Shown: positions 1 through 6,265, counted from the stretch's first letter. The stretch: DNA of 11,400 nt from UBA8108 sp965659285 (GCA_965659285.1 CBFHWB010000148.1:1-11400); one strand, 5' to 3'. The notes: generated from the letters alone by a model not told the origin. Numbers and translations are program-made.

Positions 1-86
1 GCGGAGACGACGGTGGAGATGCCGGCGGAGACGCTGGCGGAGATGCTCCCCCTCCCCCTCCCGGAGATGCTGAAGACGCTGGTTGA
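1..86 (+). CDS. 3' end of an unidentified gene with a Gly-Gly-Asp-Ala repeat tail (partial)
   Basis: The reading frame whose first complete codon is at 3 stays open from the window edge to a TGA at 84-86. It encodes a disordered, acidic tail: three GGDA tetrapeptides, five prolines in a row, then a short Asp/Glu/Ala/Gly end. The three 12-bp DNA copies (12-47) differ only at third codon positions of this frame (ggt/ggc, gat/gac, gcc/gct), and the proline run alternates ccc and cct. That pattern of synonymous change argues that this frame is the translated one. A competing frame stays open to a TGA at 187-189, but there the same changes would alter amino acids. The start and the main domain lie outside the window, so no function can be given. 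Confidence 0.55.
   Translation, partial: GDDGGDAGGDAGGDAPPPPPGDAEDAG
12..47 (+). repeat. Three tandem copies of a 12-bp unit encoding GGDA
   Basis: Three adjacent 12-bp units, consensus ggYggagaYgcY, lie at 12-23, 24-35 and 36-47. Each encodes Gly-Gly-Asp-Ala in the frame of the partial gene ending at 86. All differences between copies are synonymous in that frame, so this is a coding repeat and not an intergenic satellite. Confidence 0.75.
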
Positions 87-133
87 TTCGCTGAGAAGTC
101 ACGAATTGACCCCGTTCTGTTTTTTGGTTCCTG

Positions 134-186
134 GTGCCGGGATCGCGACTGGGCCTCACCGAGGCGCCCTTTCGGGATCCAGGCAC
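134..186 (+). promoter_or_regulatory. Long imperfect stem-loop between the upstream gene and fabF
   Basis: A nested hairpin is readable by eye. The outer arms are GTGCC (134-138) with GGCAC (182-186), then GGATC (140-144) with GATCC (176-180), separated by one mismatch. An internal loop follows, and then a GGGCCTC/GAGGCGCCC apical stem (151-157 with 161-168, one bulged G) closing an ACC loop. The sequence after it (tgaaccagtttattt) has only a broken T tract. It could be a poor terminator for the upstream gene or a structured leader for fabF. No known riboswitch class is recognised. Confidence 0.4.
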
Positions 187-228
187 TGAACCAGTTTATT
201 TAAAGCGGGCAGAGATTATTTCAGAGTC

Positions 229-1464
229 ATGAGTCGACGTGTTGTTGTTACCGGGCTGGGGGCTTCGACCCCTATCGGAACCGGAGTCGAGAAATTCTGG
301 CAGGGTCTGCTGGACTGCCAGAGCGGAGCCAATGTCATCGAGGCCTTCGACACCGAGGCCTTCCAGGTGCATATTGGCGCCGAGGTGAAGGACTTCGATG
401 CGGCCGAATACCTCGGCGGGAAGGCTGCCCGAACTCTCGATCGATTTATTCAGCTGGCCATCGTCTCGGCCGATCAGTCGGTGGCGGACAGTGGGCTCGA
501 TTTCGAGAAGGAAGACGTCACCAGGGTCGGCTGCATCTGGGCATCCGGCATTGGCGGGCTTATCGAGATGGAGGCGACCCATCACGTCTATCTTGACCGG
601 GGACCCAGGCGAATCAGTCCTTACTTCATTCCGAAGCTCATGATCAACGCGGCCTCCGGGCAGATCGCCATCCGCTTCGCGATCCAGGGGGTCAATTTCG
701 CGGTGGCCTCGGCCTGCGCTTCCGCCCAGCATGCTCTCGGCCTGGCCTTCAGACGCATCAAGCACGGAGAGTCGGACGTCATGATCACCGGCGGCTCTGA
801 GGCCGCGATCACTCCGCTGGGACTGGGCGGATTCTGCTCCCTGCGCGCCCTGTCGACTCGAAATGATGACCCGGCGACGGCTTCGCGGCCCTTTACCCTG
901 GACCGGGATGGATTCCTGATGGGTGAAGGAGGCGGAGCCCTGGTCCTGGAAGAGCTCGAGCATGCCCGGGCTCGCGGCGCTGAGATCTATTGCGAGGTTC
1001 TCGGTCTCGGAATGACAGATGACGGTTATCATATTTCGGCCCCGGTGCCTGAAGGCACCAACGCTATCCGGGCCATCGATATCGCCTTGAAGGAGGCCGG
1101 CAGGAATCCGGATGAGATTCAGTACGTCAATGCCCATGGAACCTCGACTCCGCTTAACGACGTGATGGAAACCAGGGCTGTTCGGGCGGCCTTTGGTGAT
1201 CATGCCGACAAGCTCATGATGAGCTCTACCAAGTCACAGATTGGCCATCTTCTGGGCGCATCAGGAGCGGCGGAGAGCGTAGCCTGCTGCCTTGCCCTGA
1301 AAAACCAGATAGTGCCTCCCACGATCAATTACGAGACCCCCGATCCTGAGTGCGACCTCGATTACGTTCCCAATGAACCCCGGGAAGCGGCTATCGACAA
1401 CCTCATCACCAATTCTTTCGGATTCGGCGGCCACAACGTTACGATGGCCTTCGGGAAAATTTGA
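229..1464 (+). CDS. fabF: Beta-ketoacyl-[acyl-carrier-protein] synthase II (FabF)
   Basis: This condensing enzyme of type II fatty acid synthesis elongates acyl-ACP with malonyl-ACP in the cytosol. The 411-residue length is normal for the family. The thiolase-fold catalytic set is complete: Cys163 in the ASACASAQ motif, His303 in NAHGTSTPLND, Lys335 in SSTKSQIGH and His340. These numbers coincide with the well-studied E. coli FabF. The C-terminal NSFGFGGHN glycine-rich loop is present at about 395-403. The start ATG is followed directly by the conserved beta strand RRVVVTGLG, so the start is secure. Only a weak ribosome site (cagag) precedes it. acpP, a common neighbour, is not present in the visible upstream DNA. 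serA follows after 40 bp on the same strand, suggesting cotranscription. FabB is the main alternative, but the motif spacing and length favour FabF. Confidence 0.95.
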   Translation: MSRRVVVTGLGASTPIGTGVEKFWQGLLDCQSGANVIEAFDTEAFQVHIGAEVKDFDAAEYLGGKAARTLDRFIQLAIVSADQSVADSGLDFEKEDVTRVGCIWASGIGGLIEMEATHHVYLDRGPRRISPYFIPKLMINAASGQIAIRFAIQGVNFAVASACASAQHALGLAFRRIKHGESDVMITGGSEAAITPLGLGGFCSLRALSTRNDDPATASRPFTLDRDGFLMGEGGGALVLEELEHARARGAEIYCEVLGLGMTDDGYHISAPVPEGTNAIRAIDIALKEAGRNPDEIQYVNAHGTSTPLNDVMETRAVRAAFGDHADKLMMSSTKSQIGHLLGASGAAESVACCLALKNQIVPPTINYETPDPECDLDYVPNEPREAAIDNLITNSFGFGGHNVTMAFGKI

Positions 1465-1504
1465 GCGGGCCGCAGGAAAGTCGAGCAGGAACAAGGACAG
1501 GGAC

Positions 1505-3112
1505 GTGAGCAAGGTATTACTCATCGCAGATAAGATCAGTGAGGATGCGCTTGAGTTTCTCTCCGGCTGCCCTGACCTGGAGGTTGATAATCGGCCGGGG
1601 CTTCCGGTCTCGGAGAAGCTGGAGGCCGTTCGCGCGGTCGATGCGCTTATTGTCCGAAGCGCCACGAAGGTGGATTCCGAGCTGCTGGAGGCCGCGGAGT
1701 CCCTGTCCCTCGTCGTGCGAGCCGGCGTCGGGGTTGACAATATCGACCTCGATGCCGCCACCCGCAAGGGCGTCGTCGTTCAGAACGTACCGGAGGGGAA
1801 TACGCGTTCAGCGGCGGAGCATACCATCGCGATGATGCTGGCGCTCTCGCGTAATATTCCGGAGGCCCACCGATCGGTAAAGTCCGGCGAGTGGGACCGG
1901 AGCAGGTTCGTCGGTGTGGAGTTCCAGGGCAAGACTCTCGGGGTCATCGGTTTCGGAAAAATCGGCCGTCATGTGGCGCATATGGGTTCCGGCCTGGGGC
2001 TAGAGATCCTGGCCTTTGACCCGTTTCTCGCGCCGCATATGGCCGAAGAGCTTGGTGTTGAACTGGTTGCCGATCTTGGCGACCTGGCCTCCCGCTGTGA
2101 TTATCTCACGGTTCATGTTCCAAAGACCGAGGGCACGAGCGCCCTGATTGGAGCCGATGTGCTGTCGCGGGCCAGGGAAGGCCTGCGGGTGGTCAACTGC
2201 GCCCGGGGCGGAATTGTCGATGAGGCGGCGCTCCTCGAGGCGATCGAGAGCGGCCGGGTAGCCGGAGCCGCCCTGGATGTCTTTGAGGAGGAGCCCCCGA
2301 CGAACAGGGACCTGGTCGACCATCCGGCCGTGGTGGTGACTCCGCATCTCGGAGCATCGACTCGCGAGGCCCAGGTGAACGTCGCTGTTTCCGCCGCCCA
2401 GCTTGTCGTTGACTATCTCCAGCATGGAAAGCTTCACAGCCCGGTGAACGCGGTCTTCCTGGAGCCGGATCTGCGCGAGCGTCTCGATCCCTACGGTGAG
2501 CTTGGACGCCGCCTTGGACGTCTGCACGCCCAATTTCTCGAGGGCAATCCCAAGAGAATCATCATCAAGTATTTCGGCGATATATTCGACGAACCCCAGA
2601 GCCGCAACTTCGTCACGGCCAAGGTGCTGGCCGGTTTCCTCGGTGACCGCTGCTCGCAGCCGGTGAACCAGGTCAACGCCAGGTCGCTGGCGCGCGACCA
2701 GGGTCTCGCGGTCGAGGAGGCCAGCGAGGGCAGGAGCCGCTACTTCGCCAACATGATCCGCGTCGAACTGACCGATAGCTCCGGCGAGAGGAATCTTGGC
2801 GGCTCAATCCGCGGCCGCAAGGGAATACGCCTTGTCTCACTCGACAACTATCATTTCGATGCGGTGCTCGAGGGGCAGATGGTGATTTCCGCCAACGAGG
2901 ACCGGCCTGGAATGATCGGTACGATTGGCCAGGTGCTCTCCTCTCACGAGATGAACATTTCCTCGATGTCGCTTGGCCGCGACCGCAGCGGAGGTACCGC
3001 GCTCTCGGTCATCAACCTGGATGCGCCCGAGATAGAGAAGCTCGCAGCGGTCGCCGAAGATCTCATGCAGGAGCCGGGAATCCTCTGGGCTCGTTGTCTG
3101 CAGGCGGACTGA
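1505..3112 (+). CDS. serA: D-3-phosphoglycerate dehydrogenase, long form with C-terminal ACT domain
   Basis: The product oxidises 3-phosphoglycerate to 3-phosphohydroxypyruvate with NAD, the first committed step of serine synthesis. I chose the GTG at 1505, giving 535 residues, because SKVLLIADKIS is the usual family N-terminus and a purine-rich aggacaggga stretch precedes it. The frame is open further upstream to an ATG at 1373, inside fabF, but that would add 44 unconserved residues. The substrate-binding/NAD core covers residues 1-315: GFGKIG at 149-154 binds the dinucleotide, and the catalytic residues are Arg234 (NCARGG), Glu263 (FEEEPP) and His281 (TPHLGAST). An ASB-type intervening domain covers roughly 325-450. 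A C-terminal ACT domain (about 458-535, containing NEDRPGMIGTIGQVL) is the kind that binds serine in feedback-regulated members. The gene is probably in an operon with fabF. Confidence 0.95.
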   Translation: MSKVLLIADKISEDALEFLSGCPDLEVDNRPGLPVSEKLEAVRAVDALIVRSATKVDSELLEAAESLSLVVRAGVGVDNIDLDAATRKGVVVQNVPEGNTRSAAEHTIAMMLALSRNIPEAHRSVKSGEWDRSRFVGVEFQGKTLGVIGFGKIGRHVAHMGSGLGLEILAFDPFLAPHMAEELGVELVADLGDLASRCDYLTVHVPKTEGTSALIGADVLSRAREGLRVVNCARGGIVDEAALLEAIESGRVAGAALDVFEEEPPTNRDLVDHPAVVVTPHLGASTREAQVNVAVSAAQLVVDYLQHGKLHSPVNAVFLEPDLRERLDPYGELGRRLGRLHAQFLEGNPKRIIIKYFGDIFDEPQSRNFVTAKVLAGFLGDRCSQPVNQVNARSLARDQGLAVEEASEGRSRYFANMIRVELTDSSGERNLGGSIRGRKGIRLVSLDNYHFDAVLEGQMVISANEDRPGMIGTIGQVLSSHEMNISSMSLGRDRSGGTALSVINLDAPEIEKLAAVAEDLMQEPGILWARCLQAD

Positions 3113-3118
3113 GGGCAT

Positions 3119-3154
3119 AAAAAAAGGGCTCAAACCTGCAAACGGAATGAGCCC
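3119..3154 (-). terminator. Intrinsic-terminator-like hairpin for leftward transcription
   Basis: A perfect 7-bp inverted repeat, GGGCTCA (3126-3132) and TGAGCCC (3148-3154), encloses a 15-base loop. On the minus strand it is followed immediately by seven T residues (the A run at 3119-3125), the layout of a rho-independent terminator for leftward transcription. In the rightward direction no T tract follows, so it is unlikely to stop serA transcripts. The only leftward gene visible that could use it is the recombinase at 4140-5021, whose transcript would first cross the TPR gene in antisense. Confidence 0.5.
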
Positions 3155-3231
3155 GTGGAACGTGGGTTGGGGGCGATCTTGATAGGCGCCGCGCTGAATC
3201 TTTCCGGCAGTACCGGAGAGTCGCGCTCGAT

Positions 3232-3274
3232 CGATCCGGGCTACCCCTGCGGGAGCCGCGGGCGGTCGTTTTTT
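3232..3274 (+). terminator. Probable intrinsic terminator after serA
   Basis: An imperfect GC-rich stem is followed directly by six T residues (3269-3274). The apical part pairs CCC with GGG (3244-3246 with 3251-3253), then GGCT with AGCC (3239-3242 with 3254-3257) past one bulged A. The lower part pairs CGA at 3232-3234 with TCG at 3266-3268, with bulges between. The orientation and place, about 120 bases past the serA stop and before the TPR gene, fit the end of the fabF-serA transcript. The bulges keep confidence moderate. Confidence 0.45.
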
Positions 3275-3373
3275 CCGCGCCATCTAAGAGTAGGACGAGA
3301 ATCCATAATCGTCAACTCAGCCGACCCGGACAGGGGCCGCAGTCGCCGCTTAAAGGCTGTAGCTTATTGATTT

Positions 3374-3382
3374 GAAGGAGGT
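3374..3382 (+). promoter_or_regulatory. Strong Shine-Dalgarno sequence with long spacing, TPR gene
   Basis: GAAGGAGGT is close to a full anti-Shine-Dalgarno match, but 12 bases separate it from the ATG at 3395, longer than usual. No in-frame ATG, GTG or TTG lies between, so it supports the 3395 start. The AGGA within it could pair with TCCT just before the ATG (3391-3394), a weak four-base hairpin. Confidence 0.7.
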
Positions 3383-3394
3383 TACAGTAATCCT

Positions 3395-4138
3395 ATGAGT
3401 CTCCCCGGTTATGTCATCGCATGTTCCGTATATGCTGTGCTGGGTATCTGCACAGCGTGGGTATTTCGTTCTTCGAGGACGATTCGGGAACATCCCTGGT
3501 GCCAGTTCTCAGCCCTGCTGATGAGCTTCCTGGCGGCTATTCCCGCCCTTGTGGTGTCTTCGAGGGAGCTCTATATGGAGTTCCATCTCGGTTTCCAGGG
3601 GTTTCTCTTCCTGGCCAGCGCGCTCTGCCATGTTCCCGTGTGGATTTACATAGCGGTTTTTCACAGCGGCCGGCTGGCGGGTACTTTTTTTCCGGGCTTC
3701 ACCGGCTCCCGGCTCACCGGGATGCCTCCAGAAGAGTTTTCTCCCATGAAGGAGTGGAAGCTGGTAGAGGAGCACCTGCGGCAGCTTGCGAACAATCCCC
3801 TCGACGCCCGGCGCCGGGAGTCTCTGGCGGATTCCTACCTGCGCCTGGGAACGCTTGATTCGGCCATTTCCGAGTATCGCAAGGCGGCCGACAGCCTTGA
3901 TTCCGGGCCGGAGCAGGCGCGGCTGCTCTACAGGGCGGCCTATGTCTGTGTCGAGCGCCGGATGTCGGTGAAGAAGGCGCTGCCGCTGCTCAGGCGGCTG
4001 GTCCGCCTCTATCCCCGCAGCTACTACGCGGCCTATGCCAGGCGTATCCTGAATCGCTACGAGGCCTACGAGGCGGCCGGATTGCTGAACTCCGGAGGCA
4101 CCGACTGGTGGGATGGCGGCGGAGATCCGCCAGCCTGA
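3395..4138 (+). CDS. Unrecognised membrane protein: three N-terminal helices plus TPR-like repeats
   Basis: I do not recognise the family of this 247-residue protein. What can be seen: three hydrophobic segments at about 5-24, 37-56 and 66-89, each long enough to span the membrane. A Gly/Pro linker (about 91-115) follows, then a helical domain at about 118-228. This holds at least two TPR-like helix pairs: 136-169, with the typical small and aromatic spacing in LADSYLRLGTLDSAISEYRKA, and about 174-207. A third partial helix pair ends near 228. The C-terminus is short and rich in Gly, Trp and Pro. With three spanning helices, the two ends should lie on opposite sides of the membrane. TPR domains usually hold partner proteins, so a scaffold role is plausible, but nothing identifies the partner. 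A strong Shine-Dalgarno sequence precedes the start. The stop codon lies one base from that of the convergent recombinase, with no terminator between. Confidence 0.8.
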   Translation: MSLPGYVIACSVYAVLGICTAWVFRSSRTIREHPWCQFSALLMSFLAAIPALVVSSRELYMEFHLGFQGFLFLASALCHVPVWIYIAVFHSGRLAGTFFPGFTGSRLTGMPPEEFSPMKEWKLVEEHLRQLANNPLDARRRESLADSYLRLGTLDSAISEYRKAADSLDSGPEQARLLYRAAYVCVERRMSVKKALPLLRRLVRLYPRSYYAAYARRILNRYEAYEAAGLLNSGGTDWWDGGGDPPA

Positions 4139-4139
4139 T

Positions 4140-5021
4140 TCAGCCGCGCGGGTGGAACTCGGCGTGGAGCTCCTTCAGCTCTGATTTTTCGATGTGGGTG
4201 TAGAGTTCGGTGGTCTCCACGTTCACGTGTCCGAGGATCTCCTGGACGATTCGCAGGTCGGCCCGTCCTCGCAGCAGGTGGGTAGCGAGGGAGTGTCTCA
4301 GCGTATGAGGGGTGACCTTCTTGGAGATTTTCGCAAGCAGCGCGTATTTGCGTACCATGGCCGCGATCACCTCCCGGCCCAGCCGCTGTCCGCTGCGGCT
4401 GAGGAAGAGCAATTCCTCGTCATCTTCTCTCAGCAATCCGGGACGTTCCTTGAGGCGGTAGCTTTCGATGGCGTCCAGGCAGGTCTTGCTCGTGGGAACG
4501 ATCCGCTCGCGGTTGCCCTTGCCCTTGCAATGAATGATTCCCTGGTCGGAACGCACATCCTGCAACCGCAGCCCGCAGGCTTCCGATACCCGCAGTCCCG
4601 AGGCGTAGAGGAGCTCGATCATGGCGCGGTCTCGTAAAGAATAGCGTGAAGGGTGCTCAACAACGGCGTCCATCAGCCGGGTGACCTCGTCTTCACCCAG
4701 GACATCAGGCAGGTATTTTCCCTTGCGGGGGGTCTCGATATGGCGTGCCGGGTTTTCCTCGAGGATTTCCTCCCTTAGCAGGAACTTGAGGAAGGAGCGC
4801 ACGGCCGCGAGGCTGCGTTGGATGCTCGAATCACCTCGTCCTCGCTGGCGCTCGGCAATGAGAAAATCAACGACGTCCTGCTCCGTTGGCAGATCCTCAC
4901 CGATTCCAGCGAGAAAGCGTCCGCAGTCCCTCCTGTAGGCATCGAGTGTATGCCAGGACATCCCGCGCTCGATTTCGAGGTAGGAGATGAAGAGCTTGAG
5001 GTAGGTCTTCAATTCGCTCAT
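4140..5021 (-). CDS. xerD: Tyrosine site-specific recombinase, XerC/XerD family (XerD-like)
   Basis: The product is a DNA-breaking and rejoining enzyme that, in characterised relatives, resolves chromosome dimers at dif near the terminus. I start it at the ATG at 5019-5021 (293 residues, normal for Xer proteins). The frame is open to an ATG at 5087, but those 22 residues lack family character. The N-terminal SAM-like DNA-binding domain covers about 1-95. The catalytic domain has the full set: Arg144 (GLRVSE), Lys168 (GKGNRER), His239 and Arg242 (TPHTLRHSLATHLL), His265 (LGHVN) and the nucleophile Tyr274 (ELYTHI). Residue spacing and the LHAEFHPRG end look more like XerD than XerC, but XerC or a single-Xer system cannot be excluded, as no second Xer gene is in the window. 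There is no Shine-Dalgarno sequence, and a palindrome covers the start codon. The gene converges on the TPR gene and diverges from pyrD. Confidence 0.93.
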   Translation of the reverse strand: MSELKTYLKLFISYLEIERGMSWHTLDAYRRDCGRFLAGIGEDLPTEQDVVDFLIAERQRGRGDSSIQRSLAAVRSFLKFLLREEILEENPARHIETPRKGKYLPDVLGEDEVTRLMDAVVEHPSRYSLRDRAMIELLYASGLRVSEACGLRLQDVRSDQGIIHCKGKGNRERIVPTSKTCLDAIESYRLKERPGLLREDDEELLFLSRSGQRLGREVIAAMVRKYALLAKISKKVTPHTLRHSLATHLLRGRADLRIVQEILGHVNVETTELYTHIEKSELKELHAEFHPRG

Positions 5022-5037
5022 GTATAAGAATACATGA
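5018..5037. repeat. Perfect 8-bp inverted repeat over the recombinase start codon
   Basis: TCATGTAT and ATACATGA are exact inverted copies separated by AAGA. The recombinase ATG lies within the left arm. The palindrome is flanked on both sides by a direct repeat ATTCGC (5012-5017 and 5037-5042). It is much more AT-rich than its surroundings. On the minus strand it contains a -10-like TATTCT five bases before the ATG. It could be an operator, a translational hairpin or a recombinase binding site; the sequence alone does not decide. Confidence 0.6.
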
Positions 5038-5122
5038 TTCGCCGGGAATGGACGATGGTCGCCGTACCGGTAAGGTTGGCGGGACATTTTTCGGCCGGGA
5101 TGTACAACATCTGGTCACTCTT

Positions 5123-5177
5123 CCCTGCTCCCGCGCAGGGGCCGTCCGGCGGCCGCTCCCGGCGAATTCTCCGGGAG
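5123..5177. repeat. Three adjacent GC-rich inverted repeats in the xerD-pyrD intergenic region
   Basis: Three short perfect inverted repeats lie side by side: CCCTGC/GCAGGG (5123-5128 with 5135-5140), GGCCG/CGGCC (5140-5144 with 5150-5154) and CTCCCGG/CCGGGAG (5156-5162 with 5171-5177). None has a following T tract, so they do not look like intrinsic terminators. They lie upstream of the pyrD promoter and within the expected leader or promoter region of the recombinase. In a GC-rich background short repeats of this kind arise by chance fairly often. Confidence 0.4.
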
Positions 5178-5200
5178 GTCGTTTCGAGGCTCTCCAGCCG

Positions 5201-5230
5201 GTTTCAGGGGGCTCTGAGTGGTGTTATAAT
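5201..5230 (+). promoter_or_regulatory. Promoter for pyrD-secA-waaA with consensus extended -10
   Basis: TATAAT at 5225-5230 is preceded by TGT at 5222-5224, giving a perfect extended -10 (TGNTATAAT). With an 18-bp spacer the -35 is weak (GTTTCA at 5201-5206, three of six matches), which extended -10 promoters tolerate. Transcription should begin near 5236-5238, leaving a leader of about 38 bases before the pyrD ATG at 5275. The leader has no clear Shine-Dalgarno sequence. A small CCTG/CAGG repeat (5231-5234 with 5243-5246) starts directly after the -10. Confidence 0.65.
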
Positions 5231-5274
5231 CCTGCCTTCATACAGGCGACTGGTTTTTGACGTGCTGGTACACA

Positions 5275-6261
5275 ATGGCTGAAACTCTTAAAACCCGGCT
5301 TGGCTCCCTCGAGCTGAAGAACCCGATTCTCAGCGCCTCGGGTACCTTCGGTTATGGGAAGGAGGTCGAGTCTTTTGTCGACCCATCGGTTTATGGAGGG
5401 ATTGTAGGCAAGAGCATCTCGCTCGAACCCCGCAAGGGCAATCCCCTGCCGCGCACCTGGGAGACGGCCTCGGGAATGCTGAATTCCATTGGTCTGCAGA
5501 ATCCCGGCATCGACGCCTTTATCTCCGACCCCTCCTACCTGCCTCGAATGAGCGCCTACGATACCCGGGTGGTGGTCAACCTTGTCGGGGATACCGTCGA
5601 TGAGTACGTCGAGATGGCCAGGCGGCTCGATTCAGAGTCCGCAGTGGACGCCCTTGAGCTGAATATCTCCTGTCCGAATTGTCCCCTCGGCGGCATGGAG
5701 TTCGGTATCGATCCCGAGGCGACCCGCCGGCTGGTCGAGGCGGTCAGGGAAAACTTCAGCCGGACGATCATCGCCAAGCTCACGCCCAATGTGACCGATG
5801 TGGTTCCCATCGCCCAGGCCGCGGAGGCCGGCGGGGCGGATGCTCTTTCGCTGGTCAATACCTACGTCGGGATGGCGGTCGAGTGGAGGGAGCGGCGGCC
5901 CCGTCTTGGCGGCATCACCGGAGGGCTTTCGGGACCGGCCATCAAGCCGCTGGCTTTGCGGCTGGTGTGGCTGGCGGCCCAGAATTGCGAGATACCGATC
6001 ATCGGTATCGGCGGAATTATGAACACCGATGATGTTCTCGAGTTTATAGTCGCTGGCGCGAGCGCCGTACAGATCGGTACGGTTCAGTTTATTCGGCCGC
6101 GTATCGCCCTGGAAATAATCGATGGGCTCGGCGAAGCCCTTCGGGAGATGGGCGCAGGCTCCATCGGGGAACTGGTCGGAACGCTCGAGACGGACCGGGA
6201 TGCCATCACGGTTCGACAGGCGGATGAAGATGGCGGTGAAGAGGCTCCGGCCGGCGAATAA
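5275..6261 (+). CDS. pyrD: Dihydroorotate dehydrogenase, class 1B catalytic subunit
   Basis: The product oxidises dihydroorotate to orotate, the fourth step of pyrimidine synthesis, using FMN in a TIM-barrel fold in the cytosol. The 328-residue product begins at the ATG at 5275. A TTG at 5257 is in frame but would add six atypical residues. Class 1 is shown by catalytic Cys133 in NISCPN (class 2 enzymes use Ser), with FMN and substrate contacts in SASGTFGYG (20-28), NSIGLQNPG (70-78), Lys168 in AKLTPN and the GIGGI loop (244-248). Overall similarity is to the 1B form, which normally works with the iron-sulfur/FAD subunit PyrK to pass electrons to NAD. No pyrK is next to it here. The last roughly 14 residues are an acidic tail. 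secA begins four bases after the stop. Confidence 0.93.
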   Translation: MAETLKTRLGSLELKNPILSASGTFGYGKEVESFVDPSVYGGIVGKSISLEPRKGNPLPRTWETASGMLNSIGLQNPGIDAFISDPSYLPRMSAYDTRVVVNLVGDTVDEYVEMARRLDSESAVDALELNISCPNCPLGGMEFGIDPEATRRLVEAVRENFSRTIIAKLTPNVTDVVPIAQAAEAGGADALSLVNTYVGMAVEWRERRPRLGGITGGLSGPAIKPLALRLVWLAAQNCEIPIIGIGGIMNTDDVLEFIVAGASAVQIGTVQFIRPRIALEIIDGLGEALREMGAGSIGELVGTLETDRDAITVRQADEDGGEEAPAGE

Positions 6262-6265
6262 GACC

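Noticed and set aside
106..111. TTGACC as a fabF promoter -35
   Set aside because: No acceptable -10 sequence lies 16-18 bases downstream.
1..189. The competing frame from the window edge to a TGA at 187
   Set aside because: Differences between the 12-bp repeats would change amino acids in this frame, whereas they are silent in the frame ending at 86.
196..1203. Long minus-strand ORFs opposite fabF, secA and waaA
   Set aside because: They are mirror frames of strongly conserved genes in GC-rich DNA, with no starts or motifs of their own.
1373..1504. An upstream ATG extending SerA by 44 residues into fabF
   Set aside because: The extra residues have no family character and overlap conserved FabF codons in another frame. 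The GTG at 1505 begins at the usual family N-terminus.
3155..3370. A 71-codon rightward ORF in the serA-TPR gap
   Set aside because: It has no ribosome site and an unnatural composition, and it runs through the probable terminator at 3232-3274.
3113..3394. A tRNA or known structured RNA in the serA-TPR gap
   Set aside because: No cloverleaf, T-loop or recognised RNA core sequence was seen. The hairpins are better read as terminators.
5022..5087. A longer recombinase start at 5087
   Set aside because: Its 22 extra residues do not resemble a Xer N-terminus, and no ribosome site precedes it. It remains possible only if the leaderless-type start at 5021 is wrong.
6122..6265. An upstream ATG extending SecA by 48 residues into pyrD
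   Set aside because: SecA proteins begin with the helix found at 6266, and the extension is just the pyrD sequence read out of frame.
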